DNA of 64,000 nt, taken from contig NC_134096.1 of NCBI RefSeq assembly GCF_000715075.1, positions 65,849,026 to 65,913,025 of the forward strand, in the 5' to 3' direction. The position numbers and the translations under genes are program-made. Source of the stretch: Nicotiana tabacum (Eukaryota; Streptophyta; Magnoliopsida; Solanales; Solanaceae). The notes beneath the pieces are model-generated. The model searched no databases and was not told where the DNA came from. It saw nothing but the letters and a program-made list of their open reading frames with translations. Positions 46,418-58,285 of this stretch are shown here, piece after piece; position 1 is the stretch's first letter; every line of letters begins with the position of its first letter.

Positions 46418-46790
46418 TGCGGCATGTAACCCGATCCCACAATATATTCATATTCAATTCTGTTGCGGCATGCAATCCGATCCTCCAATATATTCATTTC
46501 AATTAATTCTGTTGCGGTGTGCAACTCGTTCCTCCAATATATTCATTTCAATCAATTCTGTTGCAGCGTGTAACCCGCCCCAATAATATAATTCCTCAAT
46601 AAATTTTCGTTGCGGCGTGTAACCCACTCAAACAATATAAACTTTAAATAAATCTATTGCGGCGTACAACCCGATCCCCCAATATAAACTTTAAACAACT
46701 CTGTTGCGGCGTGCAACCCGATCCCCCAATATATTTATTTTCATTTCCTTTGTGGCGTGCAACCCGATCCCCCATATATTTTAACAACTC
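46418..46790. repeat. ~47-bp tandem repeats (GTTGCGGCGTGCAAC) in 3' LTR of D
   Basis: Eight copies with GTTGCGGCGTGCAACCCGAT, then CCCCCAATATA and a T/C-rich tail. GTTGC-GGCGT-GCAAC is an inverted repeat. The same block is at 54,545-54,895 in the 5' LTR. Confidence 0.88.
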
Positions 46791-47754
46791 TTAAATGTAA
46801 TAACAATACTCCAATAAATACCACGTTCAATGAGAAACTATTAAGCATCAAGGCATAGAATAATTATAATTCATTTATGAAACAAACAATGAGAAGTAGC
46901 AATTAATTATGGAAATCAGGGATAAAATAGGCACTATAATATTTAATATGCTAAATGTCAAGTAGCAATTAAGACACATAAATCAAATAAGCATGTGACA
47001 ATTATTACAGGAATTCAAGAAATAACGTTTGACAAGGAATAGGAGAGAAACAATTTTTATAACAATTAATTCGTGTCTTAAAACAATTTAAGATGTTTAA
47101 ATAATTAAGCAAACAATTAAATTGACAAAGTATAGGCACACATCACCTTGCCTATACATCGTTGCACATGAAATTCACATAGCAAATAATTCAGAGGTTC
47201 TATTCCCTCAAGTCAAGGTTAACCATGACACCTACCTCGCTTTGCAACCAAGTTCAAGAATCCAATAAACCTTTGCCTCACGAATTAGTATCTGAAATCC
47301 TCAAATCTAGTCATAAACAATTCAATATACTCAATACAAATCGTAGGAATTAATTCCATATGAATTTACTAATTTTCCGGATTAAAATTCAAAATTCATC
47401 TCAAAAATCATTACTGGGGCCCACGTCTCGAATCTTAAAAAACTTACGAAATCCGAACACTCGTTCTGAGACGAGTCCAATCATATAAAAATTATAAAAT
47501 TCCGATGTCAAATGGACCTTCAAATCTTAATTTTTCGTTTTAGGAAAGTTTTACAAAAATTCCAATTTCTTCCATCTAAATCCGAAATAAATAATGAATA
47601 TAGACATGGATTTGTGAAATATAATCACTTTTGGTTATAGAACACTTATCCAATTCAAAGTCGTGAAAAACCCTTATGGAATCGCAAAAATCCGAGACTC
47701 AAAACTCAAAAATGAGTAAAAATGGCTAAAACCCGATATTTTTGTATTCTGCCT

Positions 47755-47945
47755 AGCTTTTTCGCATCTGCGGGCCAATTTTCGCATCTGCGGACTCGCT
47801 TCTGCGCAAGGCTGCCCCTTCCCCCTTTCCCACTTCTGCAAATCGTGGGCCGCTTATGTGGTCGCGTTTCTGCGACAGCCCATCCGCTCCTGCGGACTAT
47901 CTGCTTCTACGAGGCATGGCTCGCTTCTGCGGCCAAAAGTTCACA
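47755..47945. repeat. CG-motif array (TCGCTTCTGCGG) in 3' LTR of D
   Basis: About ten copies of CGCATCTGCGG, CGCTTCTGCGG and similar. It sits where E has CGCGAACGCG and uses nearly the same motif as C, although the LTR of D belongs with E. Confidence 0.85.
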
Positions 47946-48660
47946 GAAGAGAAGGCACCGGAAGCAGCAAACATTCAAATTTTGCTTAAGTCCAATTCTT
48001 GTTCCGATTTCAATTTGAATCACACTCGGGGTACTTGGGACTCCGTCCGAATATACCAACAAGTCCCATAACATAATATGGACTTACTCGGGGTCTCATA
48101 TCATGTCAAACAACGCTAAAATTACAATTCACACCTCTATTCGAACTTTTAAGTTTTCAAACTTTTCAATTTACAAATCTTGTGCCGAAACATGTTAAAT
48201 GAATCCGGAATAACTTAAAATTTGTCACACATGTCATACATGACATAATGGAGCTATTCAAATTTCCAGAATCAGATTCCGGCCCCGATATCAAAAAGTC
48301 AACTATCTGCTTAAACTTGGAAATCTTTAGCTTTTAATTTTCTAGTTTTCGTTAAATGGTCATAACTTGAGCTAGGGACCTCCAAATTAAATTCCAGGCA
48401 TACGCCCAAGTCCCAAATCATGATACGGACCTATCGGAACTGTCAAAATACTGATCCGGATCCCTTTGCTCAAAATGTTGACCAAAGTCAACTCAATTGA
48501 GTTTTAAGGCTCTATTTCACATTTTAATCAATTTTTCATATAAAAACTTTTTAGAAAATTATACGGACTTTGCACGCAAGTAGAGAAATAATAAATAATA
48601 CTTTTAGAGGTCTTAGAACACAGAATTAATTATTAAATTAAAAGATGACCTTTTGGGTCA

Positions 48661-49763
48661 TCACATTCTCCACCTCTAAATTCGTTCTCGAACGGAATTA
48701 GAAAAGTACCTAAGCTGGTGAAAAGGTGTGGATATTTACTCCGCATGTCCGACTCGGACTCCGAGGTAGATGCTTTTAGCCGCTCACCTCTCCATCGCAC
48801 TCGAAATGATGGATTACTCTTAGACCTCAACTGTCGGACCTGTCGGGCTAGAATAGCTACTGGCTACTCTTCATAAGTCAAATCTTTATCCAATTGGACT
48901 GAGCTGAAATCTAATACATGGGACGGATCACCATGATATTTCTGAAGCATAGACACATGGAACACCGGATGAACTGCTGATAAACTAGGTGGTAATGCAA
49001 GTCTGTAGGCTACTTCACCCACCCTTTAAAGAATTTCAAAGGTTGCAATATACCTAGGGCTCAACTTGCCCTTCTTTCCAAACCTCATTAAACCTTTCAT
49101 AGGTGAAACCTGGAGCAATACTCTTTCTCTAACCATGAATACAATATCACGAACCTTACGGTCGAGATAACTCTTTTTCCTAGACTGAGCTGTGAGAAGT
49201 CGATCCTGAATAATTTTGACCTTATCCAAGGCATCCTGTACCAAATTGGTACCCAAAAACCGAGCCTCTCTCGGTTCACACCAGCCAACTGGCGAACGAC
49301 ATCGCCTCATGTACAATGCTTCATATGGAGCCATCTGAATACTCGACTGGTAGCTATTATTATAGGTAAACTCCACACGTGGCAAGAACTGATCCCAAGA
49401 ACCTCCAAAGTCTGTAACACAAGCGCGAAGCATATCTTCCAATAAATGAATGGTGCGATCTGACTGTCCATCTGTCTGTGGATGAAATGTTATGCTCAAC
49501 TCAACCCGCGTGCCTAACTCATGCTGTACAACCCTCCAAAAGTGTGAGGTAAACTGTGTACCTCGATCTGAAATAATAGACACGGGCACACCATGAAGGC
49601 GGACAATCTCACGAATGTAAATTTCAGCTAACCGCTCTGAAGAATAGGTAATTGCCACTGTAATGAAATGTGTTGACTTGGTCAACCTGTCCATAATGAC
49701 CCAAACTGCATCAATTTTTCTCTGAGTCTGTGGGAGCCTAACAAAAAAAATCCATAGTGACAC
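48661..49763 (-). pseudogene. pol: Integrase core and chromodomain of element D
   Basis: A 245-codon open stretch (49,026-49,763) runs from the integrase core to KLSPRYIATFEIL. The second Asp is kept (IISDRGTQF), but the third catalytic residue, normally Glu, is Asp (TDGQSDRTIH). The first Asp region is spoiled by a shift in the A-run near 49,745 (SLWIFFVRLPQ). The chromodomain follows in another frame (FRVRWRGERLKAS, DMRSKYPHLF). In one frame pol ends ATG TGA, with the stop made by the LTR start. Confidence 0.87.
48666..48681 (-). promoter_or_regulatory. Polypurine tract of element D
   Basis: The minus strand reads TTTAGAGGTGGAGAA before TGTGATGACC. Confidence 0.87.
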
Positions 49764-50300
49764 GCTCCCACTTCCACTCAGGAATTTCTAACTTCTGAAG
49801 CAAACCACCAGGTCTCTGATACTCGTACTTGACTTGCTGACAATTCAGACACCGAGCTACATATGCAACTATATCCTTCTTCATCCACCTCTATCAATAA
49901 TGTTGCCACAAATCTTGATACATTTTGACGGCACCTAAATGAATAGAATACCTGGAACTGTGGGCTTCTTCTAGAATTAATTCACAAAGCCCATCCACAT
50001 TAGGCACATTAATACGACCCTGCATTCGCAGAACTCCATCTTCCCCCCACAACAACCTGTTTGGCATCACTGTGCCGCACCGTGTCCTTGAGGATAAGTA
50101 AATGAGGATCATCATACTGTCTCTCTCTAATGCACTCATATAAAGAAGACCGAGCGACTGCGCAAGCTAGAACCCGACTAGGTGCTGAAACATTTGACCT
50201 CACAAACTGATTAGCCAAAGTCTGGACATCTACAGCTAACGGTCTCTCACCAACCGGAATATAAGCAAGGGTGCCCATACTCATAGCCTTTCTACTCTAA
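49764..50300 (-). pseudogene. pol: Integrase zinc-binding region and RH-IN spacer of element D
   Basis: Readable pieces are [59 protein letters not shown], and KMYQDLWQHY with the following Cys pair. A frameshift near 50,050 divides it. It corresponds to the same region in A. Confidence 0.82.
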
Positions 50301-50930
50301 GCATCGGCCACCACATTGGCCTTTCCGGGGTGATACAAAATGATGATATCATAATCTTTCAACAACTCCAACCATCTTCTCTGCCTCAAGTTAAGATCTT
50401 TTTATTTGAAATGATATTGAGGGTTACGATGATCAGTAAATACCTCACACGAGACACCGTAAAGGTAATGCCTCCAAATCTTCAGTGCGTGAACAATGGC
50501 TACCAATTCTAAGTCATGAATATGATAATTCTTCTCGTGAACTTTCAACTGCCATGATATATATGCAACCACCCTGCCATCTTGCATCAATACTGCACCA
50601 ATCCCAACGCGAGATGCATCACAATACACTGTATAAGATCCTGAACCTGTGGGTAATACCAACACTGGCGTTGTAGTCAAAGCAGTCTTGAGCTTCTGAA
50701 ATCTCAACTCAGACTCGCCTGACCATCTGAATGGGGTACCTTTTTGGGTCAGTATGGTCAATGGGCTTGCTATAGATGAAAACCCTTCCACGAACCGACG
50801 ATAATAATGTGCCAAACCTAGGAAACTCCGGATCTCTTTAACTAAAGTAGGTTTAGGCCAATTTTGAACAGCCTCAATCTTCTTAGGATCCATCTTTATG
50901 CCTTCTGCCGATACAACATGCCCAAAAAAG
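50301..50930 (-). pseudogene. pol: RNase H of element D
   Basis: A 163-codon open stretch (50,402-50,893) holds [30 protein letters not shown] and RNase H motifs [25 protein letters not shown] and FTDHRN. The last Asp motif and LSRK lie further on past a stop. Confidence 0.87.
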
Positions 50931-51500
50931 GCAACTGAGTCTAACCAAAATTCACATTTTGAAAATTTGGCATATAACTAAGTATTCTTCAAAGTCTGAA
51001 GCACACTTTGAAGATGTTGCTCATGCTCCTCTCAACTGCTGGAGTAAATCAATATATCATCAATGAATACAACCACAAAAGAATCCAAATAGGGTTTGAA
51101 CACCCGATTCATCAAATCCATAAATGCTGCTGGGACATTTGTCAACCCAAATGACATCACTAGGAATTTGAAATGCCCATACCAAGTTTGAAAAGCTGTC
51201 TTAGGGACATCAAATGCCCTAATCTTCAACTGATGGTAACCATACCTCAAGTCGATCTTTGAAAACACCTTGACACCCTGAAGCTGATCGAATAAGTCAT
51301 CAATTATTGGCAGTGGATACTTGTTCTTGATAGTAGCCTTGTTCAACTGCCGATAATCTATACACATTCCCATTGAACCATCTTTCTACTTTATAAATAA
51401 TACAGGTGCACCCAGGGCGAGAAACTGGTATAATGAATCCCTGATCAAGCAAGTCTTGTAACTGCTTCTTCAATTCTTTCAACTCTGGCGGAGCCATACG
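50931..51500 (-). pseudogene. pol: Reverse transcriptase of element D
   Basis: A 113-codon open stretch (51,032-51,373) has [50 protein letters not shown] and the catalytic FIDDILIYS. It is split from the upstream part by a one-base shift near 51,385-51,410 and from the downstream part by a stop. Confidence 0.88.
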
Positions 51501-52150
51501 GTATGGTAGGATAGAAATGGGCTGAGTGCCCGGAGCTAAATCAATACCGAAGTCAATATCTCTGTCAGGTGGCATCCCCGGCAAATCTGTAGAAAATACT
51601 TCTGGAAATTCAGGAAAAACTGGTACTGAGTCTATAGAAGGAACATCCGCACTAGGATCTCGAATATAAGCCAAATAGGCTAGACACTCTTTCTCGACCG
51701 TACATCGAGCTTTCATATAAGAAATAACCATGCTGGCAGAATGACCAGGAGTTCCCTTCCACTCTAACTAAGGTAACCCCGGCATGGCTAGGGTCACTAT
51801 CTTGGCATGACAATCCTATATAGCATGATAAGGTGATAGCCAATCCATATCCAAGATGACATCAAAATTTACCATATTAAGAAGTAGAAGATCCACACTA
51901 GTCTGAAGACTACCAATAGTAACTACACACGAACGATAGACATGATCTACTACAACAGACTCTCCCACCAGTGTAGATATACACACAGAAACACTCAGAG
52001 AATCACAAGGCATAACCAAATATGAAGGAAAATATGAGGACATATAGGGATAAATAGATCCTGGATCAAATAGAACTGAATCATCTCTATGGCAAACTAG
52101 AATAATACCGGTGATCACAGCATTAGATGACTCGGCCTCTGGCCTAGCTG
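51501..52150 (-). pseudogene. pol: Protease and PR-RT linker of element D
   Basis: The active-site region is SVLFDPGSIYPYMSSYF, followed by NFDVILDMDWLSPYHAI and [20 protein letters not shown]. Two overlapping open stretches are separated by a stop near 51,816. Confidence 0.84.
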
Positions 52151-53723
52151 GAAAAGCATAAAATTGGGGTTGGGCCCCACCACTCTGATTTACGTCCCTG
52201 GGACGGCCTCTAACTGGCTGGCCTCCACCTCTAACGGTCTGACCTCCACCTTTAATGGCCTGACCTCCACCTCTAGCTGCCTGACCCCTACCTCTAGCTG
52301 GCTGAGCAGGCGGTGAAGCAACCGGTGCCGGTATGATGGCCCGAGAATCCTGCCGAGATTTGTTACTCGACAACCTAGGGAAATACCTACTAATGTGACC
52401 AATGTTCCCACACTCATAGCACCCATCCTGATACCGTGGCTGCTAAAGCTGAAGCTGACCCGAACTGGCCGGATAACTGCTGTAGTGACTCTAGAGTGGT
52501 GGTGCACTGATAGGAGCTGAATGTGGACTAAATGTTGGCTGCCTAAAGTAAGGCATAATAGGACCGCGACTCCCTGAAGCACCGAAAGATGCCTGAAGTG
52601 CTGAATGAAAAGGTCTGGGAGGATGATCCCTACCAAAACTACCCCTGCCTCCAAACGAGGCACCACTGAAACCACCGAACTGACGAGGCCTCTTATCAGA
52701 CCTCTGCCCTCTCTCCTGAGCAAGAACCATCTCGATCCTCCTCGCGACATTAGCAACCGCCTGAAAGGAAATCTCACTTCCGGTCTCCTTGGCTATCTGA
52801 AGCCTGATAAGGTGAGTGAGTCCCTCAATAAACCTCCTCACTCTCTCTCCTTCAGTAGGTAGTAAAAGGAGAGCATGACGGGCTAAATCCACAAAACGGG
52901 ACTCATACTGAGTAACAATCATACTGCCCTGCTGTAGAAACTCAACTTGCCTGCGGTAATCCTCTATCAATGTGATAGGGAGGAATTGCTCTAGAAATAG
53001 CCATGAAAATTACTCCCAGGTCAATGCAGGGGATCTAACTGGTCTGGTCAATGTATAATCTCTCCACCACCTTTTGGCGAAACACGTCATCTGAAATACA
53101 GCAAAATCGACCACATTGGTCTCAACTATACCCGTGTCCTGCAGCACCTCATGGCAGCGGTGAAGATAATCATGTGGGTCCTTAGAAGTTTTACCACTGA
53201 AGTAAACTGGAAAAAGCTTAGTAAACTTATTCAGTCTCAATAAGGCCTCAGAAGACATTGTGGGCCTATCACTGGCCTGTGCCGCAACAACTGGTTGAAC
53301 TACCCCAACTGGCGGGACTGCTGGAGCCTGATTATAGGGAGCCATCTAATTCAGAGCGGGAGTAGTGGGAGTTTTTGCTCCTCCCCTAGACTGTGAGATG
53401 GCTAGTGCCACAAGAAATGTACCATTCTGGGCCACACCCTCCATAAGACTCACCAAACGGACTAGAGCATCCTCAAGCACTGGAGTAGCTATGAATCCTT
53501 CTGAGACCTGAACTGGTCCAACTGGTACATTCTGAACTGGAACCTCCTTCTGAAGATCCACCTGAGGTTCTACAATAGGTGATGCTGCTCGAGCTCTAGA
53601 CTGAGCTCTTCCTCTGCCTCAGCCTCTAGCATGACCTCGACCTTGACCTCTACCCTTGGCCATAGTTGCCACCGGGGGCTCTGGTCCCTGTCCGTCGGTA
53701 GAAGTATTACGTGTCCTCGCCAT
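52151..53723 (-). pseudogene. gag: Gag of element D, few breaks
   Basis: It starts MARTRNTSTDGQGPEPP directly after CTCTCGCAG. An Arg-Gly stretch comes first and contains one stop. Then follow LRLNKFTKLFPVYFSGKTSK, the capsid region (DYLHRCHEVLQDTGIVETN, LPTEGERVRRFIEGLTH) and a knuckle CYECGNIGHISRYF whose last Cys is lost. A tandem Gly-Gln-Arg tail (AARGGGQAIKGGGQTVRGGG) leads into protease. Four or so stops interrupt an otherwise readable frame. Usual size for this family. Confidence 0.87.
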
Positions 53724-53910
53724 CTGCGAGAGAATAAGAATAGAATGGTTCAATCATCGATGATAGAATAAAATCGCACCACGGGATAAGAAAAAAGTGA
53801 TATTGTTCCTAAATTTCATAGCCTCTAAAAGATAAGTACATACGTCTCCGTACCGATCCTTCAGACTCTACTAAGTTTGCTCGTGACTCGTGAGACCTAT
53901 GTAACCTAGT

Positions 53911-53922
53911 GCTCTGATATCA
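53911..53922 (-). promoter_or_regulatory. Primer binding site of element D
   Basis: The minus strand reads TGATATCAGAGC, one base different from the initiator Met tRNA match, 2 bp from the LTR. Confidence 0.87.
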
Positions 53923-53924
53923 AC

Positions 53925-55181
53925 TGTCACGAAAAAAAACAATTCCCACCTTCGGCACCATGATGGTACCTAACATTTCACTTGCTAGGCAAGCCAGCAT
54001 TAGAATAAAATTAGCTATTTTAACAAAATTTTAAATTAATTAATACCAAGAAAACAAATACGGAAATAACGTCTGAAATAATCCATAATAATCGCGATAT
54101 CTAAATACCATCCCAAAACTAGAGTAACAAGTGCAGGAGCTTCTAGAATGATTCAAATTAGGGTCTGAATAAAATAAAGTTGTCTGAAAGAAAACACACA
54201 GCTAAAGTAAAGTAGACGGGGACTTCAGAACTGTGGACGTTGTACAGTTATACCTCAAGTCTCCTCTAGGTAGCTGAAATACAAGCAAGTCTATGGTACG
54301 CCGCTGTGACCAACTCTGAAATCTGCACAAGAAGTGCAGAGTGTAGTATCAGTTAAACCGACCCCATGTACTGGTAAGTGCCGAGCCCAACCTCGACGAA
54401 GTAGTGATGAGGCTAAGGCAGGTCACTTACATTAATCTGTATGCAATAATAATAACAACAACAATAATAGAAATAAAATAGGTATCTCTTTTCAACAATT
54501 GAAGCCAACTCGGCAGTCATAATCAATTATTATTTCAACCAGTCTCCATTGCGGCGTGCAACCCAATCCCACAAATATTCACATTCAATCCTGTTGCGGC
54601 ATGCAACCCGTTCATTTCAATTAATTCTGTTGCGGCGTGCAACCCATTCCTTCAATATATTCATTTCAATCAATTCTGTTGCGACGTGCAACCTGCCCCA
54701 ACAATATAATTTCTCAATAAATTTCCGCTGTGGCGTGCAACCCGCTCCAACAATATAAACTTTAAATAAATCCATTGCGGTGTGCAACACGATCCCTCAA
54801 TATAAACTTTAAACAACTCTGTTGTGGCGTGCAACCCGATCCCCCAATATATTTATTTTCATTTCCGTTGTGGCGTGCAACCCGATTCCCCCATATATTT
54901 TAACAACTCTTAAATGTAATAAAAATACTCCAATAAATACCACGTTCAATGAGAAACTATTAAGCATCAAGGCATACAATAATTATAATTTATTTATGAA
55001 ACAAACAATGACAAGTAGCAATTAATTGTGGAAATCAGGGAGAAAATAGGCAGTCTAATATTTAATATGTTAAATGTCAAGTAGCAATTAAGACACATAA
55101 ATCAAATAAGCATGTGACGTTTATTACAGGAATTCAAGAATTAATATTTGACAAGGAATAGGAGAGAAATAATTATTATAA
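53925..55181 (-). repeat. 5' LTR of element D, first 1257 bp
   Basis: On the plus strand it starts TGTCACG. It carries eight copies of the ~47-bp repeat at 54,545-54,895 and is collinear with 46,062-47,060 of the 3' LTR. It is cut after GAGAGAAATAATTATTATAA by the end of G. Confidence 0.88.
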
Positions 55182-56081
55182 TGTCGGGTCCAAACACACT
55201 CACGCAAGTATACGTGGTCGTCAAGTAATAAAGTAGTGAATAAAGTATCGTTCCCACGGAGACTTATGATTAACTTTTGACTAATTCAAACTCGAATAGC
55301 TTATTGATTCAAGATATTTCTAACAAAATATATAATTTTCTAAATTACTACCTAAAGACTATCAAATAATGAATTGCTAAGAATTAAACACAACACTTAA
55401 ATAGTTTTGAATAACAATCAATAGGGTATAATATTCCAGGGTCATGGGTCATCTAACATTCATGTTGCATTCTTAGTTTAAAATAACTAAATGATTTATC
55501 TGAATTGTTGATTCACAGGGTTAATTTCGCTCGTAAGAATCTGTCGAGTCCTTACTCGCCTATTCAATTTAACTTAATACCTATATGTCTATGGAATTAA
55601 GTTTAACAAGAACGCATTTACAATTCCTGTATTGCAACCGAGTAAGGCAATTAGGTATATGTCTATCCTAATTGCGAATCCGTTCCCCGATGCCCGGGTT
55701 TGAGAACTTACTCTATTTACTTCTATATGCAATCTAGGGTTCCCACTTTCGAGTTCAACTCTAGATTCGTAGATAGTATTTCACTGTTAGCTACTCAGCA
55801 AAATAATTAAAAACAGAATTAAATAAACAACCCAATATGATAAACTCAACGTCGTCAAATTAAACTTCAAACATCAACATTCATGTATACCCATGACCCT
55901 AGAACAATAGGGTTCTTAGCCACTCATATTCAGGCAATCATCCAAAATTTCAAAAGAGTGCATAAGAATCAATAAACGAAAGAGAGAATAAGAACTCAAG
56001 ATGAATTCTGTGGTTTTAGAACTTGGTTGTAGCTTCCTTTCCTTCTCCAATCTCCCCCTCTTAAAAAAAGCATTTTTTAAG

Positions 56082-56089
56082 CTTATATA
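56082..56089 (-). promoter_or_regulatory. TATA box of element G LTR
   Basis: The minus strand has AATATATAAGC. The palindrome array lies 70-260 bp upstream. Confidence 0.65.
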
Positions 56090-56157
56090 TTGCGTCCAAA
56101 AGTCGTGGGCTAGAGTTCTCCTAACCCTAGTCCAACTCGGCTTCAGGGGTTGATGCT

Positions 56158-56348
56158 AAGGTGGATGCGACGCATCCACCTCGTCCTCCATTTCTTAACT
56201 TTGCATGTGAGGGTGGACGCGACGCATCCACCTTCTCTTCTACTTCCCAGTTTCGGATGCTATGGCGGACGCTATGGGCCGACTTCACTGCTAAGGGTGC
56301 ACAAAAGATGATGTTTTTTTTCTAGGTTGGATGCGATGCATCCAACCC
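56158..56348. repeat. CG palindrome array (GGATGCGACGCATCC) in LTR of G
   Basis: Copies: GGTGGATGCGACGCATCCACC, GGTGGACGCGACGCATCCACC, a decayed GGCGGACGCTATGGGCC, and GTTGGATGCGATGCATCCAAC. The arms of 7-9 bp are perfect or nearly perfect inverted repeats. Confidence 0.88.
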
Positions 56349-56540
56349 TTCTTCCTCTGGCTAGACCACCTTTTCTTCATATTTTGCACTCCAAACACCT
56401 TAAATCGTCACACATAACTTAATTAGTCATAAAACCAATAATTAAACCATGTTGGGCATTTTAAAGATCAAATAACATCAAGAAGTGGTTAAAACATGGG
56501 TAAAGTAACATCAACACATATCGAAATATTCCAAACATCA

Positions 56541-56557
56541 CTACCCCACACTTAAAC
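56541..56557 (-). promoter_or_regulatory. Polypurine tract of element G
   Basis: The minus strand reads GTTTAAGTGTGGGGTAG before the LTR start TGATGTTTGG. Confidence 0.8.
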
Positions 56558-58285
56558 CTTTGTTCGTCCTCGAACAAACCATCCTATAGTAGACGAAACA
56601 AAATTAAGCTCTTATCATTCAAAGCACACTGCACCTATGACCGTGGTTATTTGCAACAATTAGGCTCTAGGCTACGCATCACATACCCTTCCCTTTACTT
56701 ATGCCCTTCTTCAAAAATATTCAAACAAGTCAACATGCTCATAACAATCCTAGCCTCAAAAACCGACTCATTGTCACAATGTACTCGTGGCTTGAACACC
56801 CAACATCCTAGAGAAGTCTAATAATGTTACCTATCCCTCTTGAAACCATGTGCCCTCACAAAAACAAAGAAAGTAAAATCAATCCACACATTCGAATCTC
56901 ATGCTCATATATCAACGAAAATCGCTCACTCTCACAAAAGAAGTCACATGCATGTAATTGGTACCATAAGCTTGCCCTTAATGTAAATCTCTACTAATGT
57001 AAGCTCGCTCGATCTAAAATCAATTAGGACTTTTTCATGGTTGTAATGTGGGCTAAGGGACGGGTAGGATATATTTTAGGAATAGTGACTCAACCTCCTA
57101 AGCACTTTAACACATCACCAAATAACTTAAGCGCAAATTCTTCAACCCCACTTCAATTTCACAAATAATATCACCCTCAACAATATTTCCTCTTTCTTTA
57201 AACATTACTTTAATTCATACCCACTAGCAAGAACAAAACAACAATTTATTCATCTATATTTATTCCAATTTTGTTTTTGTTTTTTTTTTTCAATTTCCGC
57301 TAGTGGTGTATTATTTTACAAAACAAGTGCACCTTTCTTCCTTTCATTGGTTCCACTCAAAGGCCACCCCACACTTAGTTCCTTCTTACTTCTTTTAGCG
57401 CTCATCTAATAATTAAAGTGCTTTAAGAGGTAAAAGGATCAAAACAATGTCAATTCCAAATAAAAAGGGTATAGGCTTGTAATGTGGGTACCAACTATAA
57501 GTCAATAGGCTCAAATTGGTTAACTAGGGATAAATTTTATTTATGATAAGTAGTAAGCTCAAAAAGATCAAAGAAAGCCTAAAATCATTTTTCAACCCGA
57601 GCATCACCTAAAATTTCACTTCAACTCACATACCGGGCAAGTTCTAGACACAAGTACAATACATGGACTACACAAAAAATCTCACCACACATGGCACATG
57701 ACTCATTAAGGACAGTCACATTCCGACTCTCAAACAATGCAAGTATTCACGAAGCCACGAGATATTAAACATTAAGCGCAAAGTGAACATAAGTCATGTA
57801 AACGAGACATAGGTATCACAAACATGCTATCCAATACATGAAGGCTTCATGATCAATTTCAAAACATAGGAGAGGCCCTACATATGCCAAAGCCTGAATA
57901 TGCTACTATCAAACAAATCAGTAGCCCCCTCGGAATCTCATATTTCTTCCTCCATTTATTTTCTAACTCTAATCTATTCTAAAAGAAAAACAATTTCTAC
58001 CCGGTTCAAAATACATCCCATGGAAAAGAACCGATGCACAAAGAAAAACCACAGGGGATTATTACTACCTACAAAGAATTTTTTTTTTTTTTTTAATACC
58101 TTCAAGAATAAACTGAGAGTTACTCCATATAGATGAATTTACTGCTATTATATGCCATTAATCCAGTGAATATTTTAGTACATTCATCCATACAACGAAA
58201 TATGAATAGCCCCCACCCCACACTTAGAACTGTGCGTTGTCCCCAATGCACACAAACAAGGTAAAGTAGGGTGAGAAGAACTCCC
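56558..58285 (-). other. Untranslated stretch between ORF and 3' LTR of G
   Basis: No coding sequence longer than chance. A second purine-rich tract (minus strand CTAAGTGTGGGGTGGGGG near 58,210-58,227) lies just after ATTGGGGACAACGC. There are T-runs at about 57,275-57,290 and 58,078-58,094. Confidence 0.75.

Larger units (their letters stand above)
45929..48665 (-). repeat. 3' LTR of element D
   Basis: The minus strand starts TGTGATGACCCAAAAGGTC. It has eight ~47-bp tandem repeats (46,418-46,790) and a CG-motif array (47,755-47,945). It is homologous to the LTR of E over most of its length apart from these two blocks. Confidence 0.87.
45929..55181 (-). mobile_element. Element D: Ty3/gypsy element, chromodomain type, 5' LTR cut by G
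   Basis: Minus-strand order: part of the 5' LTR, primer site, gag, PR, RT, RH, IN, chromodomain, polypurine tract, 3' LTR. The 3' LTR lacks its last ~136 bp where it meets E. The 5' LTR is interrupted at 55,181 by the end of element G, and the rest must lie beyond 64,000. It is the best preserved gypsy gag-pol in the window, though not intact. Confidence 0.9.
55182..56540 (-). repeat. 3' LTR of element G (1359 bp)
   Basis: On the plus strand it runs TGTCGGGTCC to CCAAACATCA. Its outer end preserves TATACTTGCGTGAGTGTG in the minus sense. A TATA box and a palindrome array lie in U3. Confidence 0.9.

Noticed and set aside
58205..58228. Second polypurine tract of G as an LTR border
   Set aside because: No TG LTR start follows and the LTR is clearly bounded at 56,540; at most it is a central purine tract.
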